A stretch of DNA of 17,138 bases from an uncultured Oscillospiraceae bacterium (lineage in GTDB: Bacteria; Bacillota; Clostridia; Oscillospirales; Acutalibacteraceae), in assembly GCA_958354085.1 (NCBI GenBank), contig CATWUX010000039.1, positions 1 through 17,138 on the forward strand. Reading direction: 5' to 3'. Position numbers and translations under genes: made by a program. Below, piece by piece: positions 7,305 to 14,830 of this stretch. The notes under the pieces are model-generated. The model was not told the DNA's origin. It saw nothing but the letters and a program-made list of their open reading frames with translations, and ran no database searches. Position 1 is the stretch's first letter; each line of letters opens with the position of its first letter.

Positions 7305-8219
7305 TCAAGTTTGATAGGATACATATTTGGAAATGATTTTATAGATGATCCCCAGCAACGTCAGAATGATCGCCATATAGCTTACAGCCATGGCCGTCCC
7401 TAAACCGAATTTCATACTCTCAAAGCTGGTAGAATGGATAGTGCTGATCACGCCATTGCTGATATTGGTGAAGGAATCCACTACACTGTACACCACCGAT
7501 ACCAAAATCAGGGGACTGACCATGGGAAAGCTGATTTTCCAGAAAACCTCCCATCGGGTTGCGCCTTCCATATAAGCCGCCTCATACACCGACTCCGAAA
7601 TTGCCTGCAATCCCGCCAGAAAGATGACGGTGGGTACCGCCGCCATGGTGATAATCTCTGACAACCGATCCACTGCCCCCACAATAAAACTGATGATCCG
7701 GCCATCCATGCTCATCTGGTTCATCATGGCGACGAAAGCGGCAGCCATGCCGCTGCTGCCGGAAAGTCCCGCGCCGCTTTTATCGGCAGATTGCAACAGG
7801 CTGTTCATCAAATCGCCCGCCATCAAACTGTTGACAATGCCGGAGGAGATGATAACCGGCACGAACAAAATCACCCGCGCGAGTGAACGCCCCACGAACT
7901 TCTGATTGAGCAGGCTGGCTACAAAAAAGGCGAACAGCACGGTAAGCGGAACGTTGATCAACATATCCTGTATCGCCGTCATCAGCTTCTTGCGGAAATT
8001 GGGGTCCACCAGAAAAGCCTGCTGATAATTATTAAACAGCACAAACTTCAGCTCGTAACCGGTGTTGGTCAGCGTCATCTCGCACAGGCTGAAATACACC
8101 GCCTGTATAAAAGGAACGATGACAAAGAACAGCGCACCGACAGCAAAAGGAAGAACGAAGCACAGCCCGGTCCGCATCTGGCGGCGGGCGAAGGATGTAT
8201 GATGGGATTGCCGCTTCAT
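7305..8219 (-). CDS. Sugar ABC transporter permease, MalF/LplB type
   Basis: This 304-aa protein has a basic N-terminus (MKRQSHHTSFARRQMR), a first helix near 18-42 and further hydrophobic segments near 85-103, 113-135, 190-208, 234-250 and 275-295. The conserved EAA loop is at ~213-238 (EAAYMEGATRWEVFWKISFP), the ATPase contact. A Gly/Ser/Met-rich periplasm-side stretch at ~145-172 lies between helices. Its ATG overlaps the TGA of the DUF5696 gene as ATGA, and its AAAGGAGG site lies inside that gene 7 nt upstream, so the two are translationally coupled. This ties the DUF5696 protein closely to this importer. The second permease of the pair follows by 14 bp. Substrate presumed an oligosaccharide. 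Confidence 0.94.
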   Translation of the reverse strand: MKRQSHHTSFARRQMRTGLCFVLPFAVGALFFVIVPFIQAVYFSLCEMTLTNTGYELKFVLFNNYQQAFLVDPNFRKKLMTAIQDMLINVPLTVLFAFFVASLLNQKFVGRSLARVILFVPVIISSGIVNSLMAGDLMNSLLQSADKSGAGLSGSSGMAAAFVAMMNQMSMDGRIISFIVGAVDRLSEIITMAAVPTVIFLAGLQAISESVYEAAYMEGATRWEVFWKISFPMVSPLILVSVVYSVVDSFTNISNGVISTIHSTSFESMKFGLGTAMAVSYMAIILTLLGIIYKIISKYVSYQT

Positions 8220-10753
8220 ACCGCCGCCTCCTTTATCCTATAATAGCCATGCGACTCGACCGTCGCGCCATCGTCCAACACAAACGGGGCGTCGCCGTAG
8301 TTGACATAAACACTCCAGCCACTCTCAAAGGTGGAACATATGACCTGATCGTTCAGCCGCCGATGGCGAACCAGCCGTTCCCCCGCGCAATCCTTCAGCG
8401 CCTCGGAAAGCCACGTGTAACGTGCGAGCAGATCGTTCTTCTGCACATCGTAGCCGATGGCAAACCAAGAGGTAAAATCCGTATTTTGCAATGAGGTTCC
8501 GTCCCCGGCGCAAAGCCGAACATACATCCCCGCTCCGTTCTCGATCAGGCGGAGATAATCGTTGTCGTCGCCATACTCCAAATTGGCACAGCCGCCGGTA
8601 TACGAGAGCTTTCCGCTGTATGCCATTGCCGCGAAGGGGACGCTGTAATCGGTGATATCATAACCTGCGCTGCTCATTGGCAGGTCGATCAGAAGATCCG
8701 CCAACAGGGCGAACCGCGCCTGCCCGCCGCTCAGCAGCAGTGAGGTGTTTTCCCCCAGCAAAGCCGTCGTGTCATACAGGGCTCGCGCTGCCGTTTCCCG
8801 GCTCATCCCATCCTCCTGCGCATAATCGGCGTGCAAGCTCCGCCCCACGTCCCGCAGGGACAGACCCGGGAGCTCCCACTCTGCAGCGAAGGTCTTCAGT
8901 GCGTCAGCGCATCGCCGGATGGCGGAGCTTTTCAGCACATATCCCGTTCCGGCGGCAGTATCCGGCTGAAAGCTGGATGGGTTGTAGGGATACAGCGTGC
9001 CGACCTCTTTACTCAAATACCGCGTCACATCGCGGGAAAGATTCGGCCCGCTCAACCAGCCTTTTTTATAGGCTGTTTGGATATCCGCATCCAAATAAAC
9101 CGCCACGCCTTTTTCGGTCAACGCCCCGGTTAGGGAACGGAGATCCTCCGCTTTTCCGACCTTCCCGCTAACCTTCACCGATTGCAGAAACGTCTGGCGA
9201 TAACCGCCGTCGAGATAACCGGTCAGCCGGATTGACAGGTTCTCCGCCCCGCCGGCCTGCAGTTCCCCGGCAATTCTCTGCACATCCTCCGCTGAAGTCA
9301 GCAGCCGTTCTCGCCGAACCGGGATACCAAACACGTTTTCGGTCACGTCTACCACACCGACCAACTCCGCCACCAGCGGCGTCCCAACCGTAGTGCCGCC
9401 GGTTTTCGGAAGCAGCTCCCGATATCGCGCGGCCATCCCGTTGTAATCGCTGTCCTGACCGGTTAGAAAATAATACGATACTTGCAAATCCCCATCATAC
9501 CGGTTTTTCTCGTGCAGGGTGTAATATCCGTTGTTCAGCGAAGTAGCGTTGGGAACGATCGCATCTATCTGCGCCTTTTCCGTAATGCGGAACTGGACGT
9601 AAGCGGCGGGCAGCTTACGATCGCTGCCGGGAGTCGCCGTAACCGTCGCCATGCTTTCCCCACTTTCGATCACCGCCAGGAAGCCGTCCTCCCCGTTTCG
9701 ACAGCCGAACAGCGGCAAAATGGCCTGTTCCTCTTGCGATACCCTTTCGTCCACCAACAGATCTGCATTCGCCCCATAAATCGGCGCAGTGTAATCCTGC
9801 ATATCGCCCTTGCCGTTAAAGAAATTCATAATGGAACCGGATCCGTCCGGCAGCAGATAATACCCGGAAGCCTCCTGCTCAGGCTGCCCGAAATAGGGCA
9901 GCAAGCTCAGTACCTCCATCGGAATATTGTCATACTGGAAAATCTCGTTTTCCGGAACCCGCACCCGCAGGGCATCCCCTTCCAGTGTATAGCAGACAGT
10001 AACATTGAAACGAGGGACGCTCTCTTCCTCCGACGATTCATACAGCGCATCGTCCACCGCCTGCTGCTCTGCCGTATACCCTCCGGCGGAAAGCGCCGCA
10101 TCCAACTGCTTTTTCACGCTGCCGCTCATCGAGGTGTTCCGCAGGACATACAGCGGCCCGTTTTTCAGCGCGGGGTAGGCGGCAAGGAGCTCCTGTGCTT
10201 TCGCCTTATCTACCGCGTCAAGATCAACCCGATAATACACGCTGCTGAGAATCTGGCGGTTCTTAGCCGAGGAATTTTCATACACCGCCTCATAATGTGC
10301 CGGGCTCATGAGCACCGGCCCCAGCAGGTTTTCCTCGATCATCCCCAGTGAATACTGCACCCGGAATCCGTTTTCAATCGACTCAATGCGGTATTGTCCC
10401 TTCGCGACCGAATCGGTGTAGCTGTCCATATAGCCAACGCTGCCGGACGCGCTGCTGTAGGCGATAGTAAACTGGGCGCGATTGGCGTCACCGCCGGAAT
10501 TCCAGACACAGCCGTTCTCCTTCACGACAACCCGGAAAACCGCCGTGTCGGGATTGACCTCCAGCCGCAGGCGGTCGGTTTCCGCCATTACGTTGAAGTT
10601 GGTAGACGACGGATCGTTCACAGTGGTCTTTCCAGCCAAGAACTCCGCCGTTTGCTTTGTCGCCGGCGCATCCGGCCCGGCCGAGCAACCACCGAGAAGG
10701 AGAGCCGCCGTCAGCAACACTGCGGCCGGCCGTCTTTTATGTATGTTACGCAT
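8216..10753 (-). CDS. DUF5696-type lipoprotein, possible divergent glycoside hydrolase-like protein
   Basis: This 845-aa lipoprotein has signal residues 1-22 and lipobox LLLGGC (Cys23). The start at ATG 10753 is chosen because it opens the signal peptide and has GGAG 8-10 nt upstream; the frame extends to 10834 but that part is not plausible. Layout: an N-terminal beta-sandwich-like part (~55-400, with RLRLEVNPDTAVFRVVVKEN and GCVWNS), then an alternating strand/helix region from ~455 that looks like a TIM barrel (VAELVGVVDV; LSIRLTGYLDGGY at ~506-518; GVAVYLDADIQTAY at ~549-562; LSLRDVGRSLHADY at ~631-644; DYSVPFAAMAYSGKLSYTG at ~702-720). A small C-terminal beta part (WSVYVNYGDAPFVLDDG, ~813-829) follows. 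Proteins of this sort are known in Paenibacillus and Clostridia next to Yip1-family and sugar permease genes, which is the arrangement here. The assignment to DUF5696 is from recalled pattern, not a search. An enzymatic role is inference. Confidence 0.82.
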   Translation of the reverse strand: MRNIHKRRPAAVLLTAALLLGGCSAGPDAPATKQTAEFLAGKTTVNDPSSTNFNVMAETDRLRLEVNPDTAVFRVVVKENGCVWNSGGDANRAQFTIAYSSASGSVGYMDSYTDSVAKGQYRIESIENGFRVQYSLGMIEENLLGPVLMSPAHYEAVYENSSAKNRQILSSVYYRVDLDAVDKAKAQELLAAYPALKNGPLYVLRNTSMSGSVKKQLDAALSAGGYTAEQQAVDDALYESSEEESVPRFNVTVCYTLEGDALRVRVPENEIFQYDNIPMEVLSLLPYFGQPEQEASGYYLLPDGSGSIMNFFNGKGDMQDYTAPIYGANADLLVDERVSQEEQAILPLFGCRNGEDGFLAVIESGESMATVTATPGSDRKLPAAYVQFRITEKAQIDAIVPNATSLNNGYYTLHEKNRYDGDLQVSYYFLTGQDSDYNGMAARYRELLPKTGGTTVGTPLVAELVGVVDVTENVFGIPVRRERLLTSAEDVQRIAGELQAGGAENLSIRLTGYLDGGYRQTFLQSVKVSGKVGKAEDLRSLTGALTEKGVAVYLDADIQTAYKKGWLSGPNLSRDVTRYLSKEVGTLYPYNPSSFQPDTAAGTGYVLKSSAIRRCADALKTFAAEWELPGLSLRDVGRSLHADYAQEDGMSRETAARALYDTTALLGENTSLLLSGGQARFALLADLLIDLPMSSAGYDITDYSVPFAAMAYSGKLSYTGGCANLEYGDDNDYLRLIENGAGMYVRLCAGDGTSLQNTDFTSWFAIGYDVQKNDLLARYTWLSEALKDCAGERLVRHRRLNDQVICSTFESGWSVYVNYGDAPFVLDDGATVESHGYYRIKEAAV

Positions 10754-10805
10754 GTGGCAATCTCCATTCTTTTGCACGAAGTGGGAATACGGTTGTTTTC
10801 CGTAT

Positions 10806-12896
10806 TTACAGCCGCAGATACAGTTCGTCGGCAATGTCCCGAACGAAACTCACAAACTGCTGAACCAGCACGAAGGCCAGAACCAGAAGGAATACCACGA
10901 TCAGCATCACCAGCACAGTCAGCAGCAGAATCCCCAGTGCGCGCCCCATGGAATAATTGTGAATCTGCTTATTGGAGCAAATCAGCAGCAAAACCGTCCA
11001 CAGTCCCGCCAGCAACACAAATACGATATAGAAGTCCTGCTCCTCCTGAGTCAGCACATGGCTCAGCAGGGTAGCCAGCGGCAGTAAAACGACCAGCGGC
11101 GTCAGAGAATAGGCAGCGGCCATCGTGATATCCCGGAAACTGCCCTCGCCGCCGATCAGAGAGGTCACGCACCAGTTGCATACGCAGAAAAGCAGGAAGG
11201 GCGCCAGCACCTTGGCAAATTCCAGCAAAAGGTTGCGATCCTCCTCTGCTACTGTGCAGAAGATAAAGCCGGTGAAGCAATCGTACACCGCCACCGCCAC
11301 GCAGCACAGTCCCAGCAGGGTGAGCGCCGCCGCCATACTTCCTCGGTTTTCCCGTTTCAAGTCCCAAGAAGCGTCCAGCGGGTGGAACAGCAGCCGACGA
11401 GAGAAGCGCAGCGACCCCCGGTAGCTCTGTGGGGCGGGAAGCCGTATCCCCCGCTTTTTCCGAACCAGATGCAGGGCAATCCCCGCGGCAATCACGCCGA
11501 ACACCCCCAACATCATCCAGCCGAAATTCTTTCCTACAAAAAGCGACCGGCTTTTCTGATACGCTTTGGAATAATTCGTCTTATCGTCCGCCATCCGGAA
11601 CAGGCGCATCGCCTCAGCGTAGTCCTTATTGCGGTACGCCGCCTTGCCGATTCCTACCAGCGCAGTGGGCTGGTTACTATTTTTCCGCGCGACGTCCTTC
11701 CATATCGTCTGCTCCCGGTCATATTCGCTCCGGGCGTGGCAGGCCGTGGCCTCGTAGAGCAAACGGCCATACTCGTTCAGCGTGTATTTTGTCATGGTCT
11801 GCTTGCCGGAATCCAAAATATAGAAGCTCTCTCCAAAGAACGCCATGGCAGACGGGGTTTTGAAGGTTCCCTTCCGATCACCCGGCCCGCCGAACATAAA
11901 CAGCATTTCTCCGTCGCTGTTGTACACAAACACCCGGGAACGATTGGCGTCCAGAACGGCATACATCCCATACCCCATCGTGGCGACGTCCACCAGAGTC
12001 GAGGGGCCGCGGTAGCTGCCTACCTGAACGACCGTTATATCGCCATAGGGCAAAGTACTGCCATTTTTCCGCAGGATGTCGTTTCCCAGCGCATTCAGCC
12101 GCCGCAACGGCTGGATACCACCGCTTAGATACTCCCACAGGTCATAAGAGGAGGACGTTACAAACAGAAAGTTCTCCTCGTCGATGGTGACATTGTTATA
12201 TTCCGTCGGCACAAAGGAGGCGCTGCGATCGATCTGCGCCTGTGTGGAGAAAAATCGCCAGAAATATTCTGCCAGAGTGTACGTCACCTTCGGCGCGCCC
12301 AGGCACTGGACAAAGTTTCCGTTTTTGTCCAACTGTAGCAGCCCCATGTTGAACCCGGTGGAAGCAACAAACAACCGGTCAGCGGTATCCACCGCCAGCT
12401 TGGCGGGCTTGAAAACAAAGCTGTCGGTCAACACTGAGGAAACGGGCGCACCCACCAGCATCCTCAGGCTGCCGTCCGGGTTCAGTATCACAATGCGCTG
12501 GTTGCCGGTATCCGCGACGTAAAGCCGCCCGTCCTCATGAACAAACAGCCCCTGCGGCGCGGAAAAGCTCTGCCGCTTTCCTTCCTCATCGGTGAAGCCG
12601 TCCACAATGCGCTCCACCTTCAGAGCGGCATCCAGCACCACAACACGGTTGTTGCCGGTATCCGCCAGATACAGCCGTCCTTCGGGGCCGGCACACAGAT
12701 CGGACGCACCGTTGAACGCCGTGATTCCCAGGCTCTCCCCTGTATATACGGCGGCAAGCGTCACCGCGTCAGGCGCTGCCACAGCCTCCTTCGCGTTGTC
12801 ATATACATAACTGTCAAAAGCGTTTTGCGCGGCGACTGATATGGTCAGCAGCGCCGCAATCACCAATGACAGGAGTGCGTTTCTTTTCAATTGCAC
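10806..12896 (-). CDS. Secreted NHL beta-propeller protein fused to a Yip1-type membrane domain
   Basis: This ~696-aa protein has a signal or first helix at ~1-22 and an extracellular beta-propeller at ~60-385 with NHL-type blades (GRLYLADTGNNRVVVLD at ~73-89, GRLYVADTGNQRIVILNPDG at ~123-142, LFVASTG near 175 and weaker blades to ~380). A TPR-like helical stretch lies at ~405-450 (ALVGIGKAAYRNKDYAEAMRLF), a membrane helix at ~460-478, then a C-terminal region of about five helices (~520-685) resembling the Yip1 domain. Start choice: AAAGG touches ATG 12902 directly, leaving no spacer, whereas GTG 12896 has a proper 6 nt spacing, so GTG is preferred; the ATG would add two residues. The frame continues to 13358 but only as a shadow of the permease. 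Known family context is sugar ABC transporter clusters. The role is unknown: it may be a scaffold or sensor coupling extracellular glycan binding to the importer. Confidence 0.88.
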   Translation of the reverse strand: MQLKRNALLSLVIAALLTISVAAQNAFDSYVYDNAKEAVAAPDAVTLAAVYTGESLGITAFNGASDLCAGPEGRLYLADTGNNRVVVLDAALKVERIVDGFTDEEGKRQSFSAPQGLFVHEDGRLYVADTGNQRIVILNPDGSLRMLVGAPVSSVLTDSFVFKPAKLAVDTADRLFVASTGFNMGLLQLDKNGNFVQCLGAPKVTYTLAEYFWRFFSTQAQIDRSASFVPTEYNNVTIDEENFLFVTSSSYDLWEYLSGGIQPLRRLNALGNDILRKNGSTLPYGDITVVQVGSYRGPSTLVDVATMGYGMYAVLDANRSRVFVYNSDGEMLFMFGGPGDRKGTFKTPSAMAFFGESFYILDSGKQTMTKYTLNEYGRLLYEATACHARSEYDREQTIWKDVARKNSNQPTALVGIGKAAYRNKDYAEAMRLFRMADDKTNYSKAYQKSRSLFVGKNFGWMMLGVFGVIAAGIALHLVRKKRGIRLPAPQSYRGSLRFSRRLLFHPLDASWDLKRENRGSMAAALTLLGLCCVAVAVYDCFTGFIFCTVAEEDRNLLLEFAKVLAPFLLFCVCNWCVTSLIGGEGSFRDITMAAAYSLTPLVVLLPLATLLSHVLTQEEQDFYIVFVLLAGLWTVLLLICSNKQIHNYSMGRALGILLLTVLVMLIVVFLLVLAFVLVQQFVSFVRDIADELYLRL

Positions 12897-12901
12897 GACC
12901 A

Positions 12902-12907
12902 TCCTTT
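12902..12907 (-). promoter_or_regulatory. Ribosome binding site of the NHL-Yip1 gene
   Basis: AAAGGA on the minus strand lies 5 nt before GTG 12896. Its last A is the first base of the competing ATG at 12902, so the ATG would have no spacer. This supports GTG as the start. Confidence 0.6.
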
Positions 12908-12952
12908 CGTGGCGGCTGGGAATGTGAACAAATGAGCGCGCCGGCTTTCTCT

Positions 12953-13822
12953 TTAGTCCTTCATTCCGGAATTGGCCATCGTCTGCAAAATGTTTCGCTG
13001 GGTGAAAATGAACACCAGTACCGGCGGAACGATCATAATCAGACTCACCGCCGACCCCGCTCCCGCCCGAGCCAGACCGCCTTTGAGAATCTGATTGAGG
13101 GCATAGCTGAGGGTTTTGAGATTTTCCGAAAAAATGTAACTGCCGCCTGTAGTTCCCCAAGTGGTTTGGAAGTAAAAAATAATCAGCGTCAGCCATGCCG
13201 GCCGCACCAGCGGCATCACGATTTGCCAGAAAATGCGCAGCTCGGATGCGCCGTCGATCCGGGCAGATTCCAGCAGCGCGTTGGGCAGGTTGCACATGAA
13301 CTGTTTCATCAAATACAGTCCGATCGCCGAGGCAATGGGCGGTATCACCAGAGACCAATAAGTATCTACCCAGTGCAGTCTCGCCATGATCAGATAATTT
13401 GGAATCTGGGTGACCGCGCTGGAAAACATCAGCGAGATCACCACCAGCCGAAACAGAAATTTTTTCAGCGGGAATTCCCGCTTTTCCAACACATAAGCCG
13501 CCATGGACGCTGCCAGCACATGCAGGATGGTGGAGGCCACCGTAACAAACACTGTGTTGAATATGTATTTGGACATTGGTATCCAGGAATCGCTCATCAG
13601 AGCGGAAATGTTACGAAAATTATCCAACGTAGGACGCCTGGGAAACAGACGCGGAGGCCAGACAAACAGCTCGTCCAGCGGCTTGAACGCGTTTCCCACT
13701 ACAAGCACCAGCGGCAGAGCCATAAATACACCGATTATGCAAAGCAGCAAAAAATTGACGACCTTGCCTGCCGGTCCGCGCGCCTCAAACGCCTTGGCTC
13801 CCGATTTTTTTCTTCTCTTCAC
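12953..13822 (-). CDS. Sugar ABC transporter permease, MalG type (first importer)
   Basis: This 289-aa protein starts with GTG at 13822, with AGAGGT 7 nt upstream (MKRRKKSGAKAF start, positive-inside). Helices are visible near 22-43, 88-110, 122-142, 152-172, 210-222 and 250-272. The EAA loop is at ~185-208: ESARIDGASELRIFWQIVMP, with Ser replacing the first Ala. The C-terminus QRNILQTMANSGMKD is typical of the family. It lies 22 bp after the MalF-type permease and 50 bp before the NHL-Yip1 gene. It should form the heterodimer with the product of 14780-13845 and take substrate from the large solute-binding protein. The ATPase is absent from the window. Confidence 0.94.
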   Translation of the reverse strand: MKRRKKSGAKAFEARGPAGKVVNFLLLCIIGVFMALPLVLVVGNAFKPLDELFVWPPRLFPRRPTLDNFRNISALMSDSWIPMSKYIFNTVFVTVASTILHVLAASMAAYVLEKREFPLKKFLFRLVVISLMFSSAVTQIPNYLIMARLHWVDTYWSLVIPPIASAIGLYLMKQFMCNLPNALLESARIDGASELRIFWQIVMPLVRPAWLTLIIFYFQTTWGTTGGSYIFSENLKTLSYALNQILKGGLARAGAGSAVSLIMIVPPVLVFIFTQRNILQTMANSGMKD

Positions 13823-13844
13823 GGCGGTTACCTCTCTCGTCTCG

Positions 13845-14780
13845 TCATTCTCCTATTTTGCTCAGTACCCGCTGAATCAGCTCATTACAGCCGATCATCA
13901 CCAGGAAGAGCAGCGTGGCAATCGCACAGGAATATCCCATTTCGTAACGCACGCCCCCATAATCCGTCATATGATTCAGTATGGTATGCACCGCGTAATC
14001 GGTGCTGGGGGAGCCGAACAACGCCGTAGATACCGCCCCGCAGGAAAAGGCGGAGGTAATGCTCATCACTGCGCCGAACAAAAGCTGCGGCTTCATAATA
14101 GGGAGGGTAATATGCCACAATTCCTGCCACCGGTTCTGGACGCCTTCCACATAGCCCGCCTCGTAATAGGTTTTATCCACCGTCTGGAAACCGGCTACAA
14201 ACGCCAGAAAACCTGCTCCCAAACTCATCCACAGCATGACCAGAATACAGACCCAGATCATCCATTTGGTATCGGTAAAGAACTGGATCGGGGAACTAAT
14301 CAGCCCTATTGACATCAGCACACTGTTGATATACCCGTGCTCATCTCCGCTGAAGATGATCGTCCAGATCATGTAGGCGCCGCCGGAAATCGAAGGCGCG
14401 TAGAGAATGGTAACCATCAGAGCCCGCAGCGTCGGCTTCAGCTCATTGATCGCCCAAGCCAACAGGAAGGACGCCAGATAGCCGAACGGCCCGGTTACCA
14501 GCGCGATCAGGAAGGTGTTTTTCAACGACTTGGTAAAAATCTCATCCGCTGTGAACAGCTCCACATAGTTCTGCCATCCGATAAACTTCGGTGGCTGCAA
14601 AACATTAAAGTAGGTAAAACTGTAATACAGCGCCATAAACACCGGCGCAATCACAAAAACGGCGAAGATCAGAAAAAACGGAAGCAGAAAGAGATAACAA
14701 TCCCAGTTCCGAACCGCATTTTTGCAGCCGATTCGAAACCGCCCCCACCCCCGGCGGAAAGCGCCTTGTGCGCCACTCAT
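13845..14780 (-). CDS. Sugar ABC transporter permease, MalF/LplB type (first importer)
   Basis: This 311-aa membrane protein begins MSGAQGAFRRGWGRFR. Helices are visible near 28-52, 88-112, 120-140, 172-198 and 230-250, with the last near 285-300. The EAA loop at ~206-230 reads YEAGYVEGVQNRWQELWHITLP, with Gly in place of the second Ala. An alternative ATG at 14801 adds seven residues (MEKGGND) and also has a GGAGGAG about 9 nt upstream, but AAGGAGG with a 7 nt spacer stands before ATG 14780, so the shorter form is preferred with moderate certainty. It sits between the large solute-binding protein gene (50 bp gap) and the second permease (22 bp gap), the standard CUT1 gene order. Confidence 0.93.
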   Translation of the reverse strand: MSGAQGAFRRGWGRFRIGCKNAVRNWDCYLFLLPFFLIFAVFVIAPVFMALYYSFTYFNVLQPPKFIGWQNYVELFTADEIFTKSLKNTFLIALVTGPFGYLASFLLAWAINELKPTLRALMVTILYAPSISGGAYMIWTIIFSGDEHGYINSVLMSIGLISSPIQFFTDTKWMIWVCILVMLWMSLGAGFLAFVAGFQTVDKTYYEAGYVEGVQNRWQELWHITLPIMKPQLLFGAVMSITSAFSCGAVSTALFGSPSTDYAVHTILNHMTDYGGVRYEMGYSCAIATLLFLVMIGCNELIQRVLSKIGE

Positions 14781-14787
14781 GTCATTG

Positions 14788-14794
14788 CCTCCTT
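14788..14794 (-). promoter_or_regulatory. Ribosome binding site favouring ATG 14780
   Basis: AAGGAGG on the minus strand with a 7 nt spacer to ATG 14780. It would lie inside codons 2-4 of the longer reading from 14801, which has its own GGAGGAG; both starts may be used. Confidence 0.6.
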
Positions 14795-14830
14795 TTTCCA
14801 TCTATCCAAACTCCTCCATACAATATCTTC

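Noticed and set aside
9482..10351. 289-codon open frame on the plus strand
   Set aside because: It is antisense to the DUF5696 lipoprotein with no plausible start signal or family pattern.
10754..10834. Upstream extension of the DUF5696 frame to 10834
   Set aside because: It would overlap the stop of the NHL-Yip1 gene and bury the lipoprotein signal; the ATG at 10753 has a ribosome binding site and starts the signal peptide.
12897..13358. N-terminal extension of the NHL-Yip1 reading frame upstream to 13358
   Set aside because: The extra residues are low-complexity, unlike a real protein, and lie opposite the coding frame of the MalG-type permease. A clear signal peptide begins at 12896/12902.
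12866..14029. 387-codon open frame on the plus strand
   Set aside because: It spans antisense to two permease genes and their gap, with a composition (many His, Gln, Arg) typical of a shadow frame.
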